From the NCBI RefSeq assembly GCF_002257695.2, contig NZ_CP155571.1: a stretch of 64,000 nucleotides of DNA. One strand, written 5' to 3'. The position numbers were made by a program, and so were the translations under genes. Of this stretch, positions 50,232 to 57,657 are shown piece after piece (within the stretch, counting starts at the first letter, position 1; each line of letters opens with the position of its first letter). Source of the stretch: Sporomusa acidovorans. GTDB lineage: Bacteria > Bacillota > Negativicutes > Sporomusales > Sporomusaceae. The notes under the pieces are model-generated. The model did not search any database. It had not been told where the DNA came from and saw only the letters and a list, made by a program, of their open reading frames with translations.

Positions 50232-50925
50232 CCTTACGCTGGTAACCGTTTTCGGGGCGGGAGTCGTTTCTTTTTTATCACCTTGTGTATTGCCCATGCT
50301 GCCAACCTATGCAGCACTGTTAGCCGGTACGGGTACTCAGACACAATCTGGTTTAAGACAATGGCTTTTTATCGTGAATGCCCTCAGCTTTTTAAGCGGG
50401 TTTGCGTTGACCTTTATTGCCATGGGGGCAACAGCATCCCTTATTGGTGAGTTTTTCTTTTATTATCAGGAGGTTATCCGTAAGGTTGGCGCAGTTTTTA
50501 TGGCGATTATGGGCTTACAGCTGCTTGGCTTAATAAAGATCCCCTGTCTTGACCGTGAATATCGCCCTTTATTACAGGGAGCTTTTGCCGGACCATTCGG
50601 AGCTTTCTTACTTGGATTGGCGTTTACGGCCGGTTGGACACCGTGTACGGGGCCGATACTTGCTACCGTGCTTATGTATGCCGGCTCGGCGGCTACGGTC
50701 GTTCAGGGAGCTTTTTTATTGTTTGTATATGCTATGGGTTTTTGTTTGCCCTTTTTGTTTCTGGCTTTGGTGTTAAACCGTTACCTGGATCAGATTAAGG
50801 GACTGTATAAATGGCTGCCGCTTATTCAACAGGCAGCGGGAGCCGTACTCGTGGCGGCCGGTATTCTCATTTATTTTGATTGGCTGCAAAAAGCAGTAGG
50901 CTTGGTATGGGGAATTTTCAATTAG
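50221..50925 (+). CDS. ccdA: CcdA-type thiol-disulfide transporter
   Basis: CcdA carries reducing equivalents across the membrane to extracytoplasmic thioredoxin-like proteins. The 234-residue protein has six helices and the two redox cysteine motifs (SPCVLPMLPTYAAL near residue 21 and TPCTGPILATVL near 140). It overlaps the TlpA-like gene by 11 bp, so the two work as a pair. It converges on the next gene with a 4-bp overlap. Confidence 0.93.
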   Translation: MDYNLTLVTVFGAGVVSFLSPCVLPMLPTYAALLAGTGTQTQSGLRQWLFIVNALSFLSGFALTFIAMGATASLIGEFFFYYQEVIRKVGAVFMAIMGLQLLGLIKIPCLDREYRPLLQGAFAGPFGAFLLGLAFTAGWTPCTGPILATVLMYAGSAATVVQGAFLLFVYAMGFCLPFLFLALVLNRYLDQIKGLYKWLPLIQQAAGAVLVAAGILIYFDWLQKAVGLVWGIFN

Positions 50926-51617
50926 ATAATTTGTTTTACGGTAAACCCTAGTGCATCGCAGGATACCAGTTCGTAGAATGTCCCGTTAATCATGCCGGTA
51001 GCGGCGGCTTTGATTGAGGATTCACTGTGCAGATGACCATAAATACAGATAGCTACCTCGTACTTATTAATTAAGTCGGAAAAGCCTGTGCCTATTTGCT
51101 GGTTGTATAACGGAGGAAAGTGGAGCATAAGGATAATCCGGGTAAAACCGGCGTCGCGGGCGGCACTGAGAGAAGCCTCAACCCGCAGAAGCTCCCGCTT
51201 AAAAATGGCTTGATCCGGTGTTTTAAACAGCGGGTCTTCCGGGCATATCCAGCCTCTACTGCCACAAATTGCCCACTGCCCGGCAGTAGAAAAATTATTA
51301 TTAAGAAATTCAAATTTATCTTCAGTGGCTTTCTTCATTTTGCTTACTGTCTGCCACCAGTAATCATGATTGCCGCGAATCATGATTTTTCTACCAGGAA
51401 GATCGGCAATGGCGTTCAGGTCGACAAGTGCGTCGGCCAATTTCATAGCCCAGGAAATGTCGCCGGCGATAAGGACGACGTCCTCGGCGGTGACCTGTTC
51501 CTGCCAACTTGTTTTTATTTTTTCCCAGTGACCTTCCCAGTGTTTGCCAAACACGCTCATTGGCTTGGTTGGCGGCTGGCCTGATAAATGGGTGTCCGCT
51601 ATGGCAAATATCTTCAT
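50922..51617 (-). CDS. Calcineurin-like metallophosphoesterase
   Basis: A 231-residue phosphoesterase with all the metal-binding motifs: ADTHLS (near residue 8), AGDISWAM (near 51), RGNHDYWW (near 81), MLHFPP and YGHLHS (near 195). The substrate is unknown. It is transcribed toward ccdA and its 3' end overlaps ccdA by 4 bp with no visible terminator. Confidence 0.88.
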   Translation of the reverse strand: MKIFAIADTHLSGQPPTKPMSVFGKHWEGHWEKIKTSWQEQVTAEDVVLIAGDISWAMKLADALVDLNAIADLPGRKIMIRGNHDYWWQTVSKMKKATEDKFEFLNNNFSTAGQWAICGSRGWICPEDPLFKTPDQAIFKRELLRVEASLSAARDAGFTRIILMLHFPPLYNQQIGTGFSDLINKYEVAICIYGHLHSESSIKAAATGMINGTFYELVSCDALGFTVKQII

Positions 51618-51716
51618 ATTAGAAAGTATCCTTTTTATTTTCTTTATGGCTATGGTAATGCCTGGAATCTATTTTATCCAATATTTAAGTGAATAGCAAA
51701 TAAAAAGTATGAGTTA

Positions 51717-54700
51717 CTATACAGTAAACAATTCTCTGATTTCAGCTTCGGTCATCTTGGTCAGAAGGCTTTCGCCAGGCCGGATGAGGGAGTCAATGAT
51801 TTCCTTTTTTTTCTGCTGCAGCAAATATATTTTTTCTTCAATCGTATTTTTCGTAATCAGCTTATAAACATGTACGGAATTTTTCTGTCCAATGCGGTAA
51901 GCACGATCGGTAGCCTGATCTTCGACAGCCGGATTCCACCATGGATCATAGTGAATAACCATGTCGGCACCGGTAAGGTTAAGGCCGGTACCGCCTGCCT
52001 TTAGTGAAATAAGGAAGACATCCTTTTCACCGGCGTTAAAGGCGTTAACCAGTCTGATCCGGTCTTCAGCTTTGGTGGTTCCATCTAAATAGTGGTAACT
52101 GATCTTCATGGCCGTAAGTTCTTCTTTAATTATGGCCAACATACCGGTAAACTGCGAAAATAACAGTAGCCTATGGCCGCCGCCGGTAGCATCTTTTATT
52201 AATTCCTGCAGCATTGCTAGTTTGCCGCTGCTACCCTGATAATTTTCAATAAAGAGGGAAGGGTGGGAGCAGATTTGTCTAAGCCGGGTTAACAACGAAA
52301 GTATTTTAATTTGACTTTTTTCAAAACCCTTGTTGCTGATTTCGGTTTCGAATTCCTGCCTGGCTTTTAGAAGCCAGGCAGTATATAGCCTGGCCTGCTC
52401 CGCCGTCATTTCACTAACCATTTTACTTTCAATTTTTTCCGGCAGTTCTTTTAGAACTGTTTTTTTCATACGTCGCAAAATAAACGGTTTAATATGGCGG
52501 CCCAGCTCTTTGAGAGCCTGAGTATCGCCATTTTTAACAATGGGAATCTCAAATCGTTTTGTAAAAACCTTATGGGTACGCAGATAGCCGGGCATTAGAA
52601 AATCAAAAATAGACCATAATTCTGTCAGTGTGTTTTCAATGGGTGTGCCGGTAAGGGCAAAATAGCTTCTTGCTTTAATTTGTTTAACAGAGCGGGCGTT
52701 TAATGTATTGGGGTTTTTAATGTGTTGTGCTTCATCAAGAAAACAATACGCAAAATTTCTTTTTTCGTAGAATGCAATATCTCGTTTTATAAGAGCGTAC
52801 GAGGTTATGATTATATCGTTGCCGTCAATTTCTTTAAGCTGTTCCAGACGCTCCGCCGGCTGACCGCAAATAACGAGTGCTTTTAAACCAGGCGCAAATT
52901 TCGCTACCTCTTCCTGCCAGTTAAATATCAATGTAGTTGGCGCAATGACCAGAGAAGGTTCGGATAAATTTTTCTTTTCGGCAAGAATAAATGTGATTAC
53001 CTGCAAAGTCTTTCCCAGACCCATGTCGTCGGCCAAAATACCTCCCAAACCGTAATGCGCCAGTGCCTTAAGCCATTTTACGCCTGTTTTCTGGTAGTCG
53101 CGTAGCTTTCCCTGAATCCCGGCAGGGACAGCGTATTCAAAATCCTGGGGCTCACGAATATCCTGTACCATACGTTTAAAGGCGCTGTTTCTTTCCAAGG
53201 AACAAGCGGGTGCTTCCCGCGTTATGCTGTCCAAGTACAAAGCATGGTATTTAGGCAGCTCAACTACCTGTTTTTTTATATCGGCCGGGCGAAGGCCTAA
53301 TTCCTCAATAAGCCCGGCGACTGTCTGGAATTCAGGGGAATCGAGCGGTATAAATGCGCCTGTGGAGAGGCGGTGATAGCGTTTTTTTAGTTTATAGGCA
53401 GCTAGTAATTCAATAAGCTCCTGTGGAGATATATCGTCAAGGTTGAGGGAAAATTCCAGCATGTCGGTACTGGTATTCAATCTAATACCGGCGGTAATTT
53501 TTCCGGGTGGCTGGAGTTTCATATTCATAAAAGCATCGGAGTAAAAAACTTCTGCAGTAGCCTCAAGTTCCGGCAGTGCCTGCTGTAAGAAATCGTAAGC
53601 AGCTTCTTCTTCGGCTAATACCAGCTTGTCTGTTGACCGAACAAAACCGTGGCGATAAAAAATATTCAATAGCATTTTTTCTTCGATAGTTGACCGCAGC
53701 AGCCAGTGATCATTAGCGACAGTTTCTGCTGGCTTAGTGTCAGCATGGGGATCAATTATCAGGTTGCCATAACAAAATTCAATTCTTGCACTTATTCCTG
53801 CGGCAAATTTATCGAGATATACCCGTTTTAGTAATTCTTCTTTACGAATTTTTCTATGGACAGCGGATTCAATGGTAACGGTTGCAATGGTCTCCAATGC
53901 AGGTAAAGTAGCTGATACAAATTCGGACACTGCTGTCGCCGGAATATTTACTTCCTGGTTACGGTTCTCACTGAAGCAATTTAGCAATTGTTTCAGATAC
54001 TGTGCAAAGACAGTGTCGACATGGTAGATTGCGTTATGATAATAAATATAATGAAACTCGGAGTCAAGTCCGTAGAATTCGTCATCGGCTAAGTCCATGA
54101 CCAGTTTTAAGCCGCCTTTTATCGTTTGGATAGTAAGCCTGACAGGTGGTCTGGCATTAATAATACGAACACCTGCTGTTTTTTTGCCGTTAATTGCGAC
54201 CGCAAAGGGCTGATCCCCCATTGCCGCCAGAAAACGCAGCAGGTTAGTATTCGTGAGTTTAAGTTGCCGGGAATCACTAAAAGCCGAATGGAATAAAGGG
54301 CCGGAAAAAGAGTTGGGATACCAAAAAGTTCGTTCATTTTCTTCTTTATAAGCCTGGCGTAATAGGGTGATTAACTTAGCCGACAAGTCGTCAAACTCAA
54401 TATGTTGAGGTCTTATTGTCAAATTTTTTCCAAAAATAATTTCTTGGTTGGTATCGAGCGCGGATAGTAATTGGGGAATATCTTTTACTACATACATACG
54501 GTCAGAACCGATGGTAAACTCTACATAGTTTGTTTTTCGCGTATTGTTTCCCGAAAACCCATAAATAGGAGTAAGCTTTATTAAACAAGCTGTTATTTTT
54601 TTGTCAGAAGTTATTTTGATCGCTTGGTTTTGAAAAAAGTCAAGCAGTTTCCGGGTAGTTTGTGTAAGCGGCACCGGTTTAAGTATGCCAAAGTATTGTG

Positions 54701-54983
54701 GCCAAACGTGTTGAATGGCTTTTAATACGGCAACAATATGTTTGCAGGCACCCTTGTTGCTGTGAAATGCAGGGCAATCACAGGAATATTGCTTAATTTT
54801 TTGTTGACCGTTAAAGGTTACCGATACTATATAAAAATATTGGCTGCGTACCCGTGCTTCAAAGGTGTTGTCACAGTTCGATAAATGTAAATTATCAACG
54901 CAATTGTTATAATAATAGTGACAGCCTTTCATATAAGCGGCATCAGACTCTGCCTCCGCTCTAATTATTTCATCGGCTAACAT
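51717..54983 (-). CDS. SNF2-family helicase with SWIM zinc finger
   Basis: A 1088-residue protein. A SWIM zinc finger lies near the N-terminus (CDCPAFHSNKGACKHIV near residue 65). The SNF2 helicase occupies the C-terminal half: Walker A DDMGLGKTLQ (near 650), DEAQ box FLDEAQHIKN (near 750), LLTRLRQICSHPSLF, and late motifs GGTGLNLTGADMVIHYDPWWNP and ATDRAYRIGQ. Bacterial SWIM-SNF2 proteins are ATP-driven DNA or RNA-polymerase remodellers of uncertain role. It lies alone, with a good AAAGGAAGCC site. Confidence 0.92.
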   Translation of the reverse strand: MLADEIIRAEAESDAAYMKGCHYYYNNCVDNLHLSNCDNTFEARVRSQYFYIVSVTFNGQQKIKQYSCDCPAFHSNKGACKHIVAVLKAIQHVWPQYFGILKPVPLTQTTRKLLDFFQNQAIKITSDKKITACLIKLTPIYGFSGNNTRKTNYVEFTIGSDRMYVVKDIPQLLSALDTNQEIIFGKNLTIRPQHIEFDDLSAKLITLLRQAYKEENERTFWYPNSFSGPLFHSAFSDSRQLKLTNTNLLRFLAAMGDQPFAVAINGKKTAGVRIINARPPVRLTIQTIKGGLKLVMDLADDEFYGLDSEFHYIYYHNAIYHVDTVFAQYLKQLLNCFSENRNQEVNIPATAVSEFVSATLPALETIATVTIESAVHRKIRKEELLKRVYLDKFAAGISARIEFCYGNLIIDPHADTKPAETVANDHWLLRSTIEEKMLLNIFYRHGFVRSTDKLVLAEEEAAYDFLQQALPELEATAEVFYSDAFMNMKLQPPGKITAGIRLNTSTDMLEFSLNLDDISPQELIELLAAYKLKKRYHRLSTGAFIPLDSPEFQTVAGLIEELGLRPADIKKQVVELPKYHALYLDSITREAPACSLERNSAFKRMVQDIREPQDFEYAVPAGIQGKLRDYQKTGVKWLKALAHYGLGGILADDMGLGKTLQVITFILAEKKNLSEPSLVIAPTTLIFNWQEEVAKFAPGLKALVICGQPAERLEQLKEIDGNDIIITSYALIKRDIAFYEKRNFAYCFLDEAQHIKNPNTLNARSVKQIKARSYFALTGTPIENTLTELWSIFDFLMPGYLRTHKVFTKRFEIPIVKNGDTQALKELGRHIKPFILRRMKKTVLKELPEKIESKMVSEMTAEQARLYTAWLLKARQEFETEISNKGFEKSQIKILSLLTRLRQICSHPSLFIENYQGSSGKLAMLQELIKDATGGGHRLLLFSQFTGMLAIIKEELTAMKISYHYLDGTTKAEDRIRLVNAFNAGEKDVFLISLKAGGTGLNLTGADMVIHYDPWWNPAVEDQATDRAYRIGQKNSVHVYKLITKNTIEEKIYLLQQKKKEIIDSLIRPGESLLTKMTEAEIRELFTV

Positions 54984-55141
54984 GTTGGCTTCCTTTCAGC
55001 TTTCAGTACTTATTGTTTAATTAGTCTGCCTCAGATAAAAATCCTGCTTTGTTGTGTTCCCAACGCAATAATCTTAAGCATACATTATAGTAGCGCCAGA
55101 TATATACTTATAATTACTATAATGTAAAGCGGGGTTAAAAC

Positions 55142-56524
55142 ATGAAGCATCGTAATAAGCCGGAAGCTTATTTCCGCAGCCTGGTGGCGGGGGCAGAAAC
55201 AATGATACCACTGGCAAATGGCAAGTACGTTACCGCCATTAACTTTGATAATGCGGCTACCACACCACCGTTTTGCTCCGTGTTAAAAAAAATTGTTCAA
55301 TTTTCTCCCTGGTATGCTTCTGTTCACCGGGGTAAAGGTTATAAATCCATTCTTACTTCCAAGCTATATGAGCATAGCCGGGAGGTAGTGAGACAGTTTG
55401 TTCATGCTGATAAGCGCGATGTGGTTATTTTTACTAACAACACTACCGAGTCTATTAATATGCTAGCCTACGCGCTTGCAGACCAAGATGAAAAGCAAGT
55501 TGTTTTGTCAACAAGTATGGAACACCTGGCTAATGATATGCCGTGGCGGGATAAATATAAAATAGAATATGTGGCGTTAACTGGATCCGGACAATTATTA
55601 CTAAAAGACTTGGAGGCAAAACTGCAGTTATATGAGAATAAGGTTAAGCTTGTCACGGTAACAGGTGCTTCCAATGTAACCGGCTACGTCAACCCCATCA
55701 GCAAGATTGCCCGGCTGGCTCACCAATACGGAACTAAGATTTTGGTGGACGGAGCCCAATGGGTGCCGCATATGCCGGTTGATATGAAACCGTATACTTC
55801 GCCCGAGCATATTGACTATTTAGCATTTTCCGCACATAAAATGTACGCGCCTTTTGGTGCCGGGGTCCTCATAGGACCGAAAGAGACCTTTAGCAAAGCT
55901 GTGCCTGTATATCAGGGAGGGGGAGCTGTTGGGCTGGTTTCTCACCAGGCGATTGAATGGGATGAGCCGCCTGCAAAATATGAGGCCGGAACTCCCAACA
56001 TAATGGGTGTGTTGGCACTTACTACAGCAATAGAAACATTAAATAATCTGAATCTTCATGATGTATGTCAATACGAACGCGGATTGATTGACTATGCAAT
56101 AGACGGTTTGTCAAAAATACCCGGGGTTACCCTTTACAGTGCTGACGATGGCAACGAAGAGAGGGTAAGTTTGATATCCTTTGCCATGGAGGGGCTGCAC
56201 CATAGCCAAATTGCAGAGGCATTATCCCAAGAAGCCGGGATTGCTGTCCGTAACGGCTTGTTCTGCGCTCATCCTTATGTGGAAAAGTTACTAAATGTAA
56301 GCGAGAAAGAAATTGAATATTATCAGACTCATGACGATACTACTATTCCGGGAATCGTTCGGATCAGCTTCGCGCTGTATAATAATTTCGACGAAATAAA
56401 TATTTTTTTAAACCTTTTGGAGCATATCGCTAAGCATCTTCAATACTATGCTTGGAAATATCGTTATGTGCTGGAACCTGAGCGTTGCGGCAAACGGCAA
56501 GCCCCAAATTATCCGTACTGCTAG
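55142..56524 (+). CDS. Aminotransferase class V-fold PLP enzyme, cysteine desulfurase-like
   Basis: A 460-residue fold-type I PLP enzyme. Motifs are FDNAATTPPFC (near residue 37), TNNTTESINMLAYAL, VDGAQWVPHMPVD (Asp for PLP nitrogen) and AFSAHKMYAPFGAGVL (PLP lysine near 238). The RNGLFCAHPY segment (near 378) has the cysteine of the SufS/CsdA persulfide loop. It stands alone without suf or isc genes, so its sulfur acceptor is unknown. About 40 residues at the C-terminus extend beyond the usual fold. Confidence 0.87.
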   Translation: MKHRNKPEAYFRSLVAGAETMIPLANGKYVTAINFDNAATTPPFCSVLKKIVQFSPWYASVHRGKGYKSILTSKLYEHSREVVRQFVHADKRDVVIFTNNTTESINMLAYALADQDEKQVVLSTSMEHLANDMPWRDKYKIEYVALTGSGQLLLKDLEAKLQLYENKVKLVTVTGASNVTGYVNPISKIARLAHQYGTKILVDGAQWVPHMPVDMKPYTSPEHIDYLAFSAHKMYAPFGAGVLIGPKETFSKAVPVYQGGGAVGLVSHQAIEWDEPPAKYEAGTPNIMGVLALTTAIETLNNLNLHDVCQYERGLIDYAIDGLSKIPGVTLYSADDGNEERVSLISFAMEGLHHSQIAEALSQEAGIAVRNGLFCAHPYVEKLLNVSEKEIEYYQTHDDTTIPGIVRISFALYNNFDEINIFLNLLEHIAKHLQYYAWKYRYVLEPERCGKRQAPNYPYC

Positions 56525-56543
56525 TCCCGGCGGTAAACACAAA

Positions 56544-56584
56544 AACCACCCAGACTTCATTGTTTGAGTTTACGGGTGGTTCTT
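56544..56584 (+). terminator. Possible terminator of the aminotransferase gene
   Basis: AACCACCC and GGGTGGTT pair across a 22-base loop, followed by CTTGTGT. The stem is good but the T-tract is weak. Confidence 0.6.
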
Positions 56585-56718
56585 GTGTATAAGTTGACTT
56601 TGCCTTCATTTACATAACAAAACTGACTGATTTAATCCATTTCTTAAGGTTGGTCGCAAATATTATTTGTGCAGATTTCGCTAAATCGGGCCATTCGAGG
56701 CGTGTCCATATACGCAAG

Positions 56719-57129
56719 TTATGTATGGGCTTGCGTGTTTTGCTCATAGATCCACTCCTCTAATTTTTTTAACACTTCCTTGCGGGCCAGCTCGCATTCT
56801 TCTCCCCGCCATTCTTGTCCGGTTTGATTGTCAAACCAGGAATCTTTTTCAGAAAAAGTACCGGTTGGATATAACTTTTCTTTGGCGGCATCCAAAATGC
56901 CATCAAGCATACTTTGCTTAATGTTTTTTCTGATCATACGGCAACCGGCTTTTTCAGTAGTAGAAACCTCTATGCCGTCCGGACCAGTACTTAATCCAAC
57001 ATGAGAAAGCAGCTTTCCTTGCAGACCTGCGGCGGAAATAGCCTGTTTGGCATAAGCGGCAGCCTGATCACGTTTGATGCTGTCATCATCAACGGTGACT
57101 CTTACATTGCCGATAATAAGCTTATACAT
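56719..57129 (-). CDS. Hypothetical protein (136 aa)
   Basis: A 136-residue soluble protein with a strong ribosome-binding site (AAGGAGGTGCGTC before ATG). It starts MYKLIIGNVRVTVDD, has a predicted helical end (KEVLKKLEEWIYEQN) and a single cysteine pair region near residues 62 and 114. It is not recognised. It is divergent from the leuS T-box leader, whose promoter begins about 70 bp away. Confidence 0.7.
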   Translation of the reverse strand: MYKLIIGNVRVTVDDDSIKRDQAAAYAKQAISAAGLQGKLLSHVGLSTGPDGIEVSTTEKAGCRMIRKNIKQSMLDGILDAAKEKLYPTGTFSEKDSWFDNQTGQEWRGEECELARKEVLKKLEEWIYEQNTQAHT

Positions 57130-57201
57130 GACGCACCTCCTTATGAATTATTGTATGAAGGTTTGCTTGAGATAGAACTATTTTTAGCACTGGCTGATAA
57201 G

Positions 57202-57230
57202 TTGACTTTTGTAATTTGTTGCTATATAAT
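57202..57230 (+). promoter_or_regulatory. leuS promoter
   Basis: TTGACT (57202-57207) and a perfect TATAAT (57225-57230) are separated by 17 bp, just upstream of the T-box leader. Confidence 0.8.
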
Positions 57231-57239
57231 GGGATAAGC

Positions 57240-57466
57240 AAATCTGAAGAGGCAGAGTAGTAAGCTTTTATGGCAGTTCAGAAAGTTGGCGGCGGTTGCG
57301 AGCCAATTGGCATGATAGCTGAACTCGCTGCGGAGGAGTGACTGTGAATTGCAAGTAGCGGTCGACGCCAGCCAGCGTTACAGGCAATGAGTGGATGACA
57401 ATTGTCATCAAACAGGGTGGTACCGCGAGAATCTCGTCCCTGGCGTCAGCCACGGGACTTTTTTGC
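57240..57466 (+). promoter_or_regulatory. T-box leader of leuS (Leu, specifier CTC) with terminator
   Basis: The region has the invariant T-box AACAGGGTGGTACCGCG (57411-57427), a stem I region with AAGAGGCAGAGTAGTAAG, and the terminator hairpin GTCCCTGGC ... GCCACGGGAC with six T (57436-57466). In the stem I specifier region GAACTC reads CTC, a leucine codon, matching the downstream leuS. Uncharged tRNA-Leu would stabilise the antiterminator and raise leuS expression. Confidence 0.92.
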
Positions 57467-57467
57467 A

Positions 57468-57559
57468 TTATCAGAAAGTAACCCCTTTCTGATAATCAGT
57501 AAAACAGCCAGGACTTCTGCCCGTGGCCTAAGGGTTTGGTCAAACCGGACTTTACTGCC
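57468..57559 (+). repeat. Dispersed multi-hairpin repeat with CTTCTGCC core, copy 3 (diverged)
   Basis: It begins within a few bases of the T-box terminator with CAGAAAG ... CTTTCTG, then GATAATCAGTAAAAC, the core GGACTTCTGCCCGTGGCCTA, a GGTTT/AAACC hairpin and TTTACTG. It matches copy 2 in order, with changes that preserve pairing in the first hairpin. It lies in the leuS mRNA leader. Confidence 0.65.
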
Positions 57560-57657
57560 ATACCACACGGGTATAAGTGCAACACCGGCTTCCGCTTTCG
57601 TCAATAGCATGGCGAAAGCTGTGTTTTCTTTACTATTTGTCCGAGGGGGATTACTTG

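Noticed and set aside
51717..54983. SNF2 helicase as part of a DISARM- or restriction-type defence island
   Set aside because: No methylase, nuclease or phospholipase-D gene is nearby; neighbours are a phosphoesterase and a PLP enzyme.
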